Notes: generated from the sequence alone by a model not told the origin. A stretch of 45,767 bases of DNA from Propionibacteriaceae bacterium (GCA_905372155.1 CAJPNZ010000014.1:1-45767); one strand, 5' to 3'; counted from the first letter of the stretch, positions 1-8,923 are shown. Numbers and translations are program-made.

Positions 1-2
1 GG

Positions 3-299
3 GCCATTGACGCGTGGGGGGAGCTGATCGCGGAGACCGCGAAGGGCTGCTTCGGGTCGCGGGCCCCGTACCCCGTGTACGCCATCATCAACGCGGAGGA
101 CACGTTGAAGGGAACCGTGGGGTTGCGGCGGCTGATTTCCTTCCTGCCGAGGTTCTCCAACGCCACGGAGGGGGGCATCGGCGCGAAACCGGATGGAGGC
201 TCGACGGCTCCGGGGGTCGGCTGCGGCGCGGGCTCGGCAACGGGCAGCGGAGCCGTCTCGGGAGTCGCGAAACCATCCGGCCGCTCGAGTGGAGCATAA
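3..299 (+). CDS. C-terminal fragment of an unrecognised protein (5' end outside window)
   Basis: An open frame enters from the left edge and stops at TAA 297-299. The first ~55 residues look like folded protein (DAWGELIAETAKGC, then PYPVYAIINAEDTLKG and LRRLISFLPRFS). The last ~40 residues are a Gly/Ser/Ala-rich low-complexity tail. I do not recognise the family. The low-complexity end suggests a flexible C-terminus. The gene runs in the same direction as nagB, about 210 bp upstream of it, but that gap argues against a tight operon. The frame is preferred over the other two because only it gives a non-arginine-rich, protein-like composition. Confidence 0.5.
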   Translation, partial: AIDAWGELIAETAKGCFGSRAPYPVYAIINAEDTLKGTVGLRRLISFLPRFSNATEGGIGAKPDGGSTAPGVGCGAGSATGSGAVSGVAKPSGRSSGA

Positions 300-510
300 G
301 CAGCCCCGTCAGTCCAGGAAGCCATGGGCACCAGAGTAGCGGGGGAGGATGAGCGGACTTTCTCGAGCCGGTGCCGGGGGTGCTGAGCATGACGTTTGAT
401 TGGTTGATGTCCCGAGGATCGTTGAGCGTGCCGAGCAGTTTTCCTCGGCGTATCGTTCACTTTGAAGCGGGGTGTGAGCGGGTTTGGTTGTGTGGTGAAG
501 GAGCCCGGCA

Positions 511-1278
511 ATGGAAGTGATCATCTGCTCCGACGAGCAGCAGGTCGGTCAGATCGCTGCGAATCGAGTTCTCCAGTGGGTTGAGGGACTCGCGACCCCT
601 GTGTTGGGGCTCGCCACGGGCAGTTCCCCATTGGCCCTCTACAACGAGCTGGCCCGCAGGGTGGCGGCGGGGGAGGTCGACTTCTCGCACGGCATCGGTT
701 TCGCCCTCGACGAGTACGTGGGCATCGACCCGGAGAGCCCGCTCAGCTATCGGCAGACCATCCTGCGCACGGTGGTCGAGCCGCTGCGCATGGACCCTGC
801 CCGGGTGCGTGTGCCGAACGGTTTCGCCCCCGACCTGACTGCCGCCGCCCTCGAGTACGAACGGGCAATCGAGGCTGCGGGGGGTGTGGACGTGCAGGTG
901 CTGGGCATCGGCAGCAACGGTCACATCGGCTTCAACGAACCCACGTCCTCTTTCGCCTCCCGCACCCGCGTCAAGACCTTGACCGAGCAGACCCGCGCCG
1001 ACAACGCCCGTTTCTTCGACGAGGGCGAACGGGTCCCCACACACTGCGTTACCCAGGGACTGGGAACCATCATGGAGGCCCGGCACGTCGTCATGGTGGT
1101 CACGGGCCGGCACAAGGCGGACGCGGTGGCCGCCATGGTGGAGGGTCCCGTGGCGGCGGTGTGCCCGGCCTCGATCCTCCAGTTCCATCCGAGCGTTCTG
1201 GTGGCGGTCGACGAGGCCGCCGCCGTTAGGCTGAACCACGCTGATTACTTCCGCCGTGTCGTTGACATTCTGATTTGA
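511..1278 (+). CDS. nagB: Glucosamine-6-phosphate deaminase
   Basis: NagB converts glucosamine-6-phosphate to fructose-6-phosphate and ammonia in the cytosol, feeding amino sugars into glycolysis. The 255-aa product has the usual family length. It shows the phosphate-binding segment LGLATGSSPLALY near residue 33, the LDEYVG motif carrying the general-base Asp, and the catalytic block GIGSNGHIGFNEP with its Asp/His/Glu set (here the first position is Ser-Asn in place of the usual GxDGH) around residue 131. The ATG is preceded by GAAGGAG at good spacing. Its pathway partner nagA lies about 10 kb downstream, so the two genes are not co-transcribed here. No obvious NagC/DasR-like operator was seen in the 210 bp upstream. 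Confidence 0.93.
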   Translation: MEVIICSDEQQVGQIAANRVLQWVEGLATPVLGLATGSSPLALYNELARRVAAGEVDFSHGIGFALDEYVGIDPESPLSYRQTILRTVVEPLRMDPARVRVPNGFAPDLTAAALEYERAIEAAGGVDVQVLGIGSNGHIGFNEPTSSFASRTRVKTLTEQTRADNARFFDEGERVPTHCVTQGLGTIMEARHVVMVVTGRHKADAVAAMVEGPVAAVCPASILQFHPSVLVAVDEAAAVRLNHADYFRRVVDILI

Positions 1279-1372
1279 CCAGGGGTGATGGGCGCAGATT
1301 CTCCCGGGTTTTCCCCGGCTCCGGGGCGAGATAGACTTGCCTGCCAGCCACGACCACGAGGGAGAGCCTGCT

Positions 1373-1756
1373 ATGCCCACCGGACGAGTTCGCTTCTTCG
1401 ATGCCGACAAGGGATTCGGGTTCATCACGAAGGACGGGGGCGGTGACGTTTTCGTCCGGGCCGGGGTGCTACCCAAGGGGGTGGCGTCGCTGAAACCCGG
1501 GCAGAAGGTGGAGTTCGGGGTGATCGAGGGGCGCCGCGGCGAGCAGGCCCTGTCCGTGCGTCTGGTGGAGGTTCCGCCGTCGCTGTCCAAGGCGTCGCGG
1601 AAGAAGGCCCAGGACATGGCCGTGATCATCGAGGACCTGATCAAGATGCTCGACGCCCTGGGCAACGGGTATCGGCACGGCCGCTACCCGGATGACAAAC
1701 ACGGCGCGAAGATCGCAGCGGTGCTGCGTCGCGTTGCCGACGAACTGGAGCTGTGA
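1373..1756 (+). CDS. Cold-shock domain protein with C-terminal extension
   Basis: This is a 127-aa RNA/ssDNA-binding protein. The N-terminal ~65 residues are a cold-shock domain with an RNP-like core (GRVRFFDADKGFGFI, then GGDVFVRAG in place of the usual VFVH). It is followed by a basic, helical C-terminal half (KASRKKAQDMAVIIEDLIKML) that classical 67-70 aa CspA proteins lack. The ATG at 1373 is chosen because it begins exactly at the cold-shock fold and follows GGGAGAG; an upstream TTG frame would add 12 unlikely residues. The stop overlaps the GTG of the following DUF3027 gene by 4 nt, so the two are probably co-transcribed. Confidence 0.85.
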   Translation: MPTGRVRFFDADKGFGFITKDGGGDVFVRAGVLPKGVASLKPGQKVEFGVIEGRRGEQALSVRLVEVPPSLSKASRKKAQDMAVIIEDLIKMLDALGNGYRHGRYPDDKHGAKIAAVLRRVADELEL

Positions 1757-2526
1757 GAGTGGCGACACTGAAAGTTGATTCGGTTGCCGCCTCCGCGATC
1801 GACCTGGCGCGCGCCGCGGCCATCGATTCCGGAGGGGAAGACGCTGTTGGCGAGCACCTCGGGGTGGTTGCCGAGGGAGAACGGGTGGTGACCCATTCCT
1901 TCGCCTGCCTGCTGGCGGGCTACCCGGACTGGTACTGGGCGGTGACGCTGGTGCGCGCTTCCCGGGCCCGAGCCGCCACCATCAACGAGGTGGTGCTGCT
2001 GCCCCGCACCGATGCGCTGCTGGCCCCGGCCTGGGTGCCTTGGGAACAGCGAATCCAACCAGGGGACATCGGACCGGGAATGCTCATGGCCACCCCGGAC
2101 AATGATCCGCGCCTCGAACCCGGTTTCGCCGCGACGGACCTGCCCGCCGACGCCGATCCGGCCGAATGGGCGCAGTTGCGCTCCACCGTGGCCGAGCTGG
2201 GCATTGGAAGAGAGCGGGTGCTCTCGGCCGCCGGGCGCGACGCTGCGGCGGAGCGCTGGCTCTCCGGCGCCCCGGGCAGCGGCGACGATTCCAGCAGACA
2301 ATCCCCCGCCACATGCTCGTCCTGCGGCTATTTCGTGCCGCTGCGTGGCTCGCTCGGCACCCTGTTCGGTGCCTGCGCGAACGAGTACTCACCCTCGGAT
2401 GCGCGCGTCGTCAGTCTCGAGCACGGCTGCGGAGGACACTCCGACGTGGTGGCCGCCGAACGGGCTCGGGAGCTGCCCGCCCCGGTGTTCGACACCATTG
2501 GAATTGACGAACAGCTATTTGACTGA
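1753..2526 (+). CDS. DUF3027 family protein
   Basis: This 257-aa cytosolic protein matches the actinobacterial DUF3027 family in layout: an N-terminal acidic helical part, a central YPDWYWAVTL segment, LLPAWVPWEQRI-like Trp-rich residues (APAWVPWEQRI), and a C-terminal part with CSSCGYFVP, ACANEYSPSDARVV and HGCGG, whose Cys/His spacing suggests a metal site. The molecular function is unknown. It starts with GTG inside the stop of the cold-shock gene (GTGA overlap), so translation is probably coupled; a second GTG two codons later is also possible. Cold-shock plus DUF3027 adjacency is a familiar actinobacterial pairing, but it does not establish function. Confidence 0.75.
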   Translation: MRVATLKVDSVAASAIDLARAAAIDSGGEDAVGEHLGVVAEGERVVTHSFACLLAGYPDWYWAVTLVRASRARAATINEVVLLPRTDALLAPAWVPWEQRIQPGDIGPGMLMATPDNDPRLEPGFAATDLPADADPAEWAQLRSTVAELGIGRERVLSAAGRDAAAERWLSGAPGSGDDSSRQSPATCSSCGYFVPLRGSLGTLFGACANEYSPSDARVVSLEHGCGGHSDVVAAERARELPAPVFDTIGIDEQLFD

Positions 2527-2569
2527 TCGCCTCCGTGCGGGCGTTGCTCCCATTCGCGTTCCCGGGGTC

Positions 2570-2575
2570 TATGAT
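2570..2575 (+). promoter_or_regulatory. Predicted -10 (TATGAT) of a leaderless transcript
   Basis: TATGAT ends 8 nt before the GTG at 2584 and no Shine-Dalgarno sequence is present, so transcription would begin at or next to the start codon. The -35 is not clear (TTGCTC at 2544 is 20 nt upstream). This is an inference from spacing only. Confidence 0.45.
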
Positions 2576-2583
2576 CCCGATAC

Positions 2584-4131
2584 GTGGTCATGAAATCCCT
2601 GAAAGCTGCCGGGCTCCCCGAGAGCCCGGGCACTGCCTCGAACGTATCCTGGCTCGAACGACACTTCCGCATCTCGAAGCACGGTTCCAGTATCGGCCAG
2701 GAGGTTCGCGGCGGTTTGGTGACCTTCTTCGCGATGGCCTACATCATTGCGTTGAACCCGCTCATCATCGGCACCGCCACCGACGTCAACGGCAACCTCA
2801 TCTCCGGCGCGCCGAAATTTCTCGACGAGGCCATGACCCAGGTGGATCCCGCCGCCGTCGGCGCATCGATCGGGATGGTGGCCGCCGGCACCGCTTTCAT
2901 GGCCGGGATCATGACCATCCTCATGGGAGTGGTCGGCCGTTTCCCGATGGGGCTTGCGACGGGGCTCGGACTGAACGCCCTCGTCGCCTACACCCTCGCG
3001 CCGAGGATGACCTGGCCGCAGGCGATGGGACTGGTGGTCTGGGAGGGCATCCTCATCGCGGTCCTCGTGCTCACCGGGTTCCGCACGGCCGTGTTCAAGG
3101 CCGTGCCGAAGACCCTGCGAACCGCGATCTCCGTCGGCATCGGCCTGTTCATCGCCTTCGTCGGGCTCATCAACGCGGGAGTGGTGCGCAAACCCGCCGG
3201 TTCCCCGCCCGTCGAGCTCGGCATCTCCGGGTCGCTGACCGGCTGGCCCATTCTCGTGTTCGTGATCGGGCTGGGGCTGCTGATCGCCCTGCACGTGCTG
3301 AAGGTCAAGGGTGCGATGCTGATCTCCATCGTCGCCGCGACGGTGACGGCGATCATCATCGAGGCCGTCGGTCATGTCGGTGCCCACGTCGGGGCGGAGA
3401 ATCCCAGCGGATGGGCGCTGAACGTGCCCTCCCTGACGAACTTCACCCTGCCCGACCTCGGGTTGCTGTTCCGGGTGGACATGGTCGGGGCCTTCTACGA
3501 CGTCGACGGCCACTTCAGTTTTCCGACCTTCCTGGGCCTGATGGTTCTGGTGTTCTCGCTGCTGCTCGCCGACTTCTTCGACACCATGGGAACCGTTGTC
3601 GCCGTCGGTTCCGAAGGCAGGCTGCTGGATGAGCACGGCATGCCCGACCATGTCACCGAGATCCTCCTGGTCGACTCCTTGGGTGCGGTGGCCGGTGGCC
3701 TCGGATCGGTGTCGTCGAACACCTGCTACGTCGAGTCGACGGCAGGCGTCGGTGAGGGAGCCCGCACGGGGCTGGCCTCCGTCGTCACCGGCTTGGCCTT
3801 CCTGGTGGCCGTCTTCCTGTCGCCGATCATCAACATGGTGCCCTCCGAAGCCGCCTCTCCGGTGCTGGTGTTCGTCGGTTTCCTGATGATCGAACAGGTG
3901 GTCGACGTCGACTGGAGCGATCCCGAGGTGGGCATCCCCGCATTCCTCACCATCATCCTCATGCCGTTCTCCTACTCCATCACGGTTGGTATCGGTGTGG
4001 GTTTCCTTGCCCACGTCTTCATCAAGGTGATCCGCGGACACGCTAAACGGGTGCACCCACTCATGTACGTGGTCGCTGCGCTTTTCGTCGTGTACTTCCT
4101 GCAGGGCCCGCTGCTGGCCCTGATCGACTGA
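2584..4131 (+). CDS. NCS2 / AzgA-type purine (hypoxanthine/guanine/adenine) permease
   Basis: This integral membrane proton-purine symporter of the AzgA branch of NCS2 has 515 aa with about 12-14 hydrophobic segments. The N-terminal RGGLVTFFAMAYIIALNP segment is typical, as are the GLNALVAY-like block (here TGLGLNALVAYTLAP) and the LLADFFDTMGT motif in the middle (around residue 327). The NTCYVESTAGVGEGARTGLASV motif block near residue 380 is hallmark AzgA/PurP sequence. Substrate is inferred from the family (nucleobases); the exact base cannot be read from sequence. The start is taken at GTG 2584, 8 nt after a TATGAT hexamer; ATG 2590 is the alternative. It stands alone between DUF3027 and a small membrane protein. 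Confidence 0.87.
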   Translation: MVMKSLKAAGLPESPGTASNVSWLERHFRISKHGSSIGQEVRGGLVTFFAMAYIIALNPLIIGTATDVNGNLISGAPKFLDEAMTQVDPAAVGASIGMVAAGTAFMAGIMTILMGVVGRFPMGLATGLGLNALVAYTLAPRMTWPQAMGLVVWEGILIAVLVLTGFRTAVFKAVPKTLRTAISVGIGLFIAFVGLINAGVVRKPAGSPPVELGISGSLTGWPILVFVIGLGLLIALHVLKVKGAMLISIVAATVTAIIIEAVGHVGAHVGAENPSGWALNVPSLTNFTLPDLGLLFRVDMVGAFYDVDGHFSFPTFLGLMVLVFSLLLADFFDTMGTVVAVGSEGRLLDEHGMPDHVTEILLVDSLGAVAGGLGSVSSNTCYVESTAGVGEGARTGLASVVTGLAFLVAVFLSPIINMVPSEAASPVLVFVGFLMIEQVVDVDWSDPEVGIPAFLTIILMPFSYSITVGIGVGFLAHVFIKVIRGHAKRVHPLMYVVAALFVVYFLQGPLLALID

Positions 4132-4241
4132 GCACGACGCGGAAGCGTGCCGCTGTCCGAGGCGGCCCGCCTCGGACCGGGACATTGAGGTCGTGTGTCA
4201 TCCCTTTGGTCCTTGGGGCGGGGCGGTCGTGAGGTCTGTCG

Positions 4242-4256
4242 GTTTTCCGGGAAAAC
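4242..4256. promoter_or_regulatory. Perfect 7-1-7 palindrome upstream of small membrane protein gene
   Basis: GTTTTCC-G-GGAAAAC forms a perfect dyad about 20 bp upstream of a TATAGT hexamer (4277-4282) and ~80 bp before the ATG at 4335. It could be a regulator binding site. Its loop is too short for a terminator, and it lies ~110 bp after the permease stop. No regulator can be named. Confidence 0.35.
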
Positions 4257-4334
4257 TCGCATGGCCTACCAAAGCGTATAGTTGAAATTTCATTAAACCA
4301 TTGGTCGAGGACCCGTGGCGAGAAAGGAACGACA

Positions 4335-4817
4335 ATGAAATCAGCCAGGTTTGCCGGTCTCGTATCCTTCATAGCGGGCGTTCTCATACTTGTCTCCGGG
4401 GCATTCGCCTGGGGAATCACATCCACCCAGCTCGCATCCGAGAACATCACCGTCGCCAACGACGCCCCGGCCTTTGCGGGATCGAAGGTGACGGGCCCCC
4501 TCACCGCCTTCTACCAGGCCGAGGCGGTCAAGCAACACATCCGTGCGGCGAGCAACGATCTGACCTATGCCGAACTCGGCGCCAAGGTCCAGGAGGCCAG
4601 GGACGCCGGTGACACCGCCACCGCGGATCAACTCCAGCAGACCCGCGCCATGGTGGAGACCGGAAACTTTGTGCGCGCATCCCTGTTCACCTCCGTCATG
4701 GCCTTCGGGGTCTCGGCCCTCGTGATGGGCGCGGGCCTGCTCTTCAGCTTCCTCGGTTGGGGTCTTTACCGGCTCTCCGCGACCCACGCGCAGGAAGCCG
4801 AGTCCCAGGAGGCCTGA
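4335..4817 (+). CDS. Small two-helix membrane protein of unknown function
   Basis: This 160-aa protein has an N-terminal hydrophobic segment (about residues 9-27, FAGLVSFIAGVLILVSGAFAW), a ~75-residue extracytoplasmic helical stretch rich in Ala/Glu/Gln, and a second membrane segment around 118-142 ending in a short charged tail. The topology suggests both ends in the cytosol with a coiled external domain. No catalytic motif is visible. The ATG follows GAAAGGAACGACA, a good ribosome site. It precedes pyruvate carboxylase by only 33 bp but is probably transcribed separately, because the latter has its own -10 element. I do not recognise a function. Confidence 0.7.
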   Translation: MKSARFAGLVSFIAGVLILVSGAFAWGITSTQLASENITVANDAPAFAGSKVTGPLTAFYQAEAVKQHIRAASNDLTYAELGAKVQEARDAGDTATADQLQQTRAMVETGNFVRASLFTSVMAFGVSALVMGAGLLFSFLGWGLYRLSATHAQEAESQEA

Positions 4818-4838
4818 GCCGCTGTTCCGCTTTGCCAT

Positions 4839-4844
4839 TAATCT
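4839..4844 (+). promoter_or_regulatory. Predicted -10 (TAATCT) of pyruvate carboxylase, leaderless
   Basis: TAATCT ends 6 nt before the ATG at 4851. There is no Shine-Dalgarno sequence, which again suggests a transcript starting at the initiation codon. No convincing -35 was identified. Confidence 0.4.
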
Positions 4845-4850
4845 TGGCGC

Positions 4851-7800
4851 ATGTTCCAGAAGGTCCTTGTCGCCAACCGAGGCGAGATCGCTGTTCGAGC
4901 CGTCCGTGCCGCCTTCGAACTGGGGTGCAGGACGGTTGCCGTCTTCCCCTACGAGGATCGCAACGCCGACCACCGGATCAAGGCCTCCGAGTCCTACCTG
5001 ATCGGGGAGCGGGATCATCCCGTCAAGGCATATCTGGACATCGACGAGATCATTCGCGTCGCGAAGGAATCCGAGGCCGATGCGGTTTACCCCGGCTACG
5101 GTTTCCTCTCCGAGAACCCCGACCTCGCCGCGGCCTGCGCCGCCAACGGGATCACCTTCGTCGGCCCCTCCGCCGAGGTGCTCGAGCTGGCCGGCAACAA
5201 GGTGCGGGCCCTGGAACAGGCCCGCGGGGTGGGGGTACCGACCCTCAGATCGACGCCGCCGTCCACCGACCCCGACGAGCTGATCGCCGGTGCCGAGGAG
5301 ATCGGTTTCCCGGTGTTCATCAAGGCCGTCGCGGGTGGTGGTGGCCGCGGCATGAGGCGCGTCGACGACCCCACCCGTTTCGGTGAGGAGCTGGGGGCCG
5401 CGATGCGCGAGGCCGAAGGGGCGTTCGGCGACCCGACGGTGTTCGTGGAGCAGGCCGTCGCGGCTCCCCGCCACATCGAGGTGCAGGTGCTGGCCGATCA
5501 CCAGGGCAACGTCGTTCATCTCTTCGAACGCGACTGCTCCATCCAGCGTCGCCATCAAAAAGTGGTGGAGATCGCCCCCGCCCCCCACATCAGCGACGAG
5601 CTGCGCGCGGCATTGACCGCCGACGCGGTGAAGTTCACCAAGGCCATCAACTACACCTGCGCCGGGACCGTCGAGTTCCTTGTTGAGACCTCGGGTCCGC
5701 GGGCCGGCAGCCACGTGTTCATCGAGATGAACCCCCGCATCCAGGTGGAGCACACCGTCACGGAGGAGATCACCGACGTCGACCTGGTGCAGGCGCAGCT
5801 GCGGATCGCATCGGGGGAGACCCTGGAGGAGATCGGGATCCGCCAGGACGAGCTGCACATCCGCGGCGCCGCTCTGCAGTGCCGCATCACCACCGAGGAT
5901 CCGGCGAACTCGTTCCGGCCCGACACTGGCGTGATCCAGGCCTACCGTTCCGCATCCGGGGCGGGTATCCGGCTCGACGGCGGCACCACCGGAACCGGAG
6001 CGGAGGTCAGCCCCCACTTCGACTCGCTGCTGGTCAAGCTCACCGCCCGAGGCCGCAACCTCCACGACGCCGTCGTGAGGGCCAACCGTGCGCTGGCGGA
6101 GTTCAGGATCCGGGGCATCGCGACGAACATCTCCTTCCTGCGCGCGGTCCTGGAGGACCCGGATTTCGGAAGCGGCGCTGTGACCACGTCGTTCATTGAG
6201 GAGCGACCTCACCTGCTGACGGGACGCATCTCGGCGGACCGCGGCACCAAACTGGCCCGCTTCCTCGCCGACATCACCGTGAACCGACCCAACGGGCCCG
6301 CACCCACGTCCCTGGACCCCTCGGCGAAGCTGCCCGGGACGCTGCCTTCGGGCGAGATTCCCGACGGTTCCCGGCAGCGACTCCTCGCCCTCGGCCCGGC
6401 CGGATTCGCCAGGGCCCTGCGTGAGCAGCGGGCCGTGGGCGTCACCGACACCACCTTCCGCGACGCCCACCAGTCGCTGCTCGCCACGCGGGTGCGCACC
6501 CGCGACCTGGCGGCGGTGGCTCCTTGGCAGGCGCGGCTGCTGCCCGGGATGTTCTCCGTCGAGTGCTGGGGCGGGGCCACCTACGACGTGGCGCTGCGGT
6601 TCCTCGACGAGGACCCGTGGGAGCGCCTCGCGAAGCTGCGGGCCGCGATGCCGAATCAGAACCTGCAGATGCTGCTGCGCGGCCGCAACACCGTCGGCTA
6701 CACCCCCTACCCGACCGAGGTGACCCGGGCCTTCGTGTCGGAGGCCGCGAAGGTTGGGGTGGACATCTTCCGCATCTTCGACGCCCTCAACGACGTCGAG
6801 CAGATGCGTCCCGCGATCGACGCGGTCGTCAACGACACCGAATCCGTGGCGGAGGTGGCGCTCTGCTACACCGCGAACCTCCTCGACCCCGACGAGAGGA
6901 CCTACACCCTCGACCACTACCTGCGACTTGCCGAGCGAATCGCCGACGCGGGAGCGCATATCCTGGCGATCAAGGACATGGCGGGGCTGCTCAGGCCCGC
7001 CGCTGCCGCGAAGCTCGTCGCGGCGCTCCGGGAACGGTTCGAGCTGCCCGTCCACCTCCACACCCACGACACCACAGGAGGGCAGCTCGCCACCCTGATG
7101 GCCGCCATCGACGCCGGCGTGGACGCGGTTGACGTCGCGAACTCGGCGATGTCGTCGACCACCTCGCAGCCACCCATGTCGGCGCTGCTGATGGCCCTCG
7201 ACGGCACGGATCGTGCCCCGGACATCGACCCGGGGGCGGTGCTGGACCTGGAGCCCTACTGGGAGGCGGTCCGCAGGGTCTACAAACCTTTCGAGTCGGG
7301 GCTTCCGGCGCCGACGGGGCGCGTCTACAGCCACGAGATCCCGGGCGGGCAGCTGTCCAACCTGCGCCAGCAGGCCATCGCGCTCGGCCTGGGCGACAAG
7401 TTCGAGGCCATCGAGGCGATGTACGCCGCCGCCGACAAGATCCTGGGGCGCCCCACGAAGGTCACGCCGTCGTCGAAGGTGGTGGGTGATCTGGCGCTGC
7501 ACCTGGTGGCGGTCGGTGCCGATCCGGCGGAGTTCGCCGCGGAGCCACGTCGCTTCGACATCCCGGATTCGGTGATCGGTTTCCTCAACGGGGAGCTGGG
7601 TGAACCCGCGGGAGGTTGGCCGGAACCGTTCCGCACCCGTGCCCTGGAGGGCCGCCGCAAACCGCCGCGCGTCACGGAGGTCGCTCCCGAGGACCTCGCC
7701 CTCCTGGGGGCCCCGGGCATCGAACGGCAGCGGACCCTCAACCGGTTGCTCTTCCCCGGGCCGACGCGGGAGTTCGAGCAGAGGCGCGACGAGTTCGGCG

Positions 7801-8249
7801 ACGTCTCCGTGTTGCCGACGGTGCCCTACCTGTACGGGATGGAACCCGGCCACGAATACCCCGTCACCCTGGAGAAGGGAGTCACGCTGCTGCTCGGCCT
7901 GGAGGCCATCGGTGCTCCCGACAAATGGGCCAGACGCAACGTCATGACCCTCCTGAACGGCCAGCTGCGCCCGGTCAGGGTACGCGACAACTCCCTCGAA
8001 TCGGAGGTGGCCTCCGCGGAAAAGGCAGACCCGGGCAACCGCGGGCACGTCGCCGCACCGTTCGCGGGGGCGGTCACCGTGACCGTCGCGGAGGGTGACG
8101 AGGTCGCGGCCGGGGATCAGGTGGCCACCATCGAGGCCATGAAGATGGAGGCCGCCATCAACGCGCCCGTGGCGGGCGTGATCAAACGAGTGGTGCTGCT
8201 GGGCACCACACAGCTCGACGGCGGGGACCTGGTGGTCGTGATCGGGTAG
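4851..8249 (+). CDS. pyc: Pyruvate carboxylase (single-chain, biotin-dependent)
   Basis: Pyruvate carboxylase makes oxaloacetate from pyruvate, bicarbonate and ATP in the cytosol. The 1132-aa chain carries all domains in the usual order. The biotin carboxylase occupies residues ~1-450 (start KVLVANRGEIAVRA, ATP loop GGGGRGMR near 163, and the EMNPRIQVEHTVTEEI catalytic block). The carboxyltransferase TIM barrel begins at DTTFRDAHQSLLATRVRT near 533. The allosteric/linker region follows, then a C-terminal biotin carrier domain with EAMKMEAAI, biotinyl-Lys at residue 1098. Length matches the alpha4-type family. It is anaplerotic in an organism that also carries NifJ, so the two enzymes compete for pyruvate. 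It is the sole gene of its unit, ending in a shared convergent terminator. Confidence 0.97.
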   Translation: MFQKVLVANRGEIAVRAVRAAFELGCRTVAVFPYEDRNADHRIKASESYLIGERDHPVKAYLDIDEIIRVAKESEADAVYPGYGFLSENPDLAAACAANGITFVGPSAEVLELAGNKVRALEQARGVGVPTLRSTPPSTDPDELIAGAEEIGFPVFIKAVAGGGGRGMRRVDDPTRFGEELGAAMREAEGAFGDPTVFVEQAVAAPRHIEVQVLADHQGNVVHLFERDCSIQRRHQKVVEIAPAPHISDELRAALTADAVKFTKAINYTCAGTVEFLVETSGPRAGSHVFIEMNPRIQVEHTVTEEITDVDLVQAQLRIASGETLEEIGIRQDELHIRGAALQCRITTEDPANSFRPDTGVIQAYRSASGAGIRLDGGTTGTGAEVSPHFDSLLVKLTARGRNLHDAVVRANRALAEFRIRGIATNISFLRAVLEDPDFGSGAVTTSFIEERPHLLTGRISADRGTKLARFLADITVNRPNGPAPTSLDPSAKLPGTLPSGEIPDGSRQRLLALGPAGFARALREQRAVGVTDTTFRDAHQSLLATRVRTRDLAAVAPWQARLLPGMFSVECWGGATYDVALRFLDEDPWERLAKLRAAMPNQNLQMLLRGRNTVGYTPYPTEVTRAFVSEAAKVGVDIFRIFDALNDVEQMRPAIDAVVNDTESVAEVALCYTANLLDPDERTYTLDHYLRLAERIADAGAHILAIKDMAGLLRPAAAAKLVAALRERFELPVHLHTHDTTGGQLATLMAAIDAGVDAVDVANSAMSSTTSQPPMSALLMALDGTDRAPDIDPGAVLDLEPYWEAVRRVYKPFESGLPAPTGRVYSHEIPGGQLSNLRQQAIALGLGDKFEAIEAMYAAADKILGRPTKVTPSSKVVGDLALHLVAVGADPAEFAAEPRRFDIPDSVIGFLNGELGEPAGGWPEPFRTRALEGRRKPPRVTEVAPEDLALLGAPGIERQRTLNRLLFPGPTREFEQRRDEFGDVSVLPTVPYLYGMEPGHEYPVTLEKGVTLLLGLEAIGAPDKWARRNVMTLLNGQLRPVRVRDNSLESEVASAEKADPGNRGHVAAPFAGAVTVTVAEGDEVAAGDQVATIEAMKMEAAINAPVAGVIKRVVLLGTTQLDGGDLVVVIG

Positions 8250-8255
8250 CGCCGG

Positions 8256-8280
8256 GGGACCGGCTGGTCAGGCCGGTCCC
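8256..8280. terminator. Convergent hairpin terminator
   Basis: A 9-bp perfect stem GGGACCGGC / GCCGGTCCC (8256-8264 with 8272-8280) has a 7-nt loop. It lies immediately after pyc and overlaps the last codons of the opposing gene. It has no strong U-tract, so it is probably a bidirectional GC-type terminator. Confidence 0.6.
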
Positions 8281-8879
8281 TTCGGGATCGCCTGATCCAC
8301 CACGACGACATCCTTCTCATCGGGCAATCCCCGGAGGAATCCCAGGAGAGGAGTCACGACTTCTCGGGTGGCCTCGTCGAGGGTTTCAGGATCTATTTCC
8401 CCGAGTGCCTCGCGAGTGGCCGCGGCATGGGTTCGATGGCTGTAGCCCGCCTGCATGTCGGGCAGGGGCATCAACGGGATGCCGAGAGGTCGCTTGCCCA
8501 GGCGTGTCACCGACAAAGTTGAGGGCAGGCCCCGGCGCGCCAGGTCGAATTCCACCGAGTCGAGGCGCCGGTACTCGATCCGGGAGGTGGGGCCTGCCAA
8601 GTGCTCCAGCCACAGCAGGAGCACATCCCAACACGGCCCGAGGCGTTCCTGGGGAACGAATCCACCTTCCAGGAGGGTGGTGGCATCCCGCATCATGGGG
8701 CGCGCGGGATCCACTTCCAGGTCGGGATTGCGCCGGAACAACCCCCAGCGGCGCTTCATGACGGGCGCCGGGTGGTGCTCCGTGAACACCCTTGTCAGCG
8801 CCTCCGCCACCTCGGGTGGGGCGCCGAAGATGTCGCGGACATCGTCGATGCGAATGCCGAAGAGCCTCATCGCTCGCAT
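8268..8879 (-). CDS. Hypothetical protein (203 aa)
   Basis: This soluble protein of unknown function begins MRAMRLFGIRIDDVRDIFGA and contains an acidic helical N-terminus, a central RRWGLFRRNPD segment, a WDVLLLWLEHLAG helix and a C-terminus ending in DEKDVVVVDQAIPKG. No signal peptide, membrane helix or catalytic motif was seen. The start at 8879 is chosen because a TAGGCT -10-like hexamer on the minus strand (8887-8892) lies 7 nt upstream, as in other leaderless genes here; an in-frame ATG three codons later is the alternative. Longer upstream extensions would run into the divergent gene and are Arg/Pro-rich. It is transcribed divergently from the secreted protein at 8924. Confidence 0.6.
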   Translation of the reverse strand: MRAMRLFGIRIDDVRDIFGAPPEVAEALTRVFTEHHPAPVMKRRWGLFRRNPDLEVDPARPMMRDATTLLEGGFVPQERLGPCWDVLLLWLEHLAGPTSRIEYRRLDSVEFDLARRGLPSTLSVTRLGKRPLGIPLMPLPDMQAGYSHRTHAAATREALGEIDPETLDEATREVVTPLLGFLRGLPDEKDVVVVDQAIPKGPA

Positions 8880-8886
8880 GAAACAC

Positions 8887-8913
8887 AGCCTACAGGGCAA
8901 AGCCCAGTATGCT
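8887..8913. promoter_or_regulatory. Back-to-back -10 elements of divergent leaderless genes
   Basis: The minus-strand TAGGCT (8887-8892) lies 7 nt before the ATG at 8879. The plus-strand TATGCT (8908-8913) lies 10 nt before the ATG at 8924. Neither start codon has a ribosome site. The ~45 bp between the start codons must therefore hold both promoters, which would overlap and probably compete. Confidence 0.4.
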
Positions 8914-8923
8914 GGCCGACACC

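Noticed and set aside
4341..8048. Very long minus-strand open frame (over 1200 codons) opposite pyruvate carboxylase
   Set aside because: It is the antisense shadow of a GC-rich gene: composition is His/Arg/Gly/Asp-rich without any family motif, and the plus strand encodes a textbook pyruvate carboxylase.
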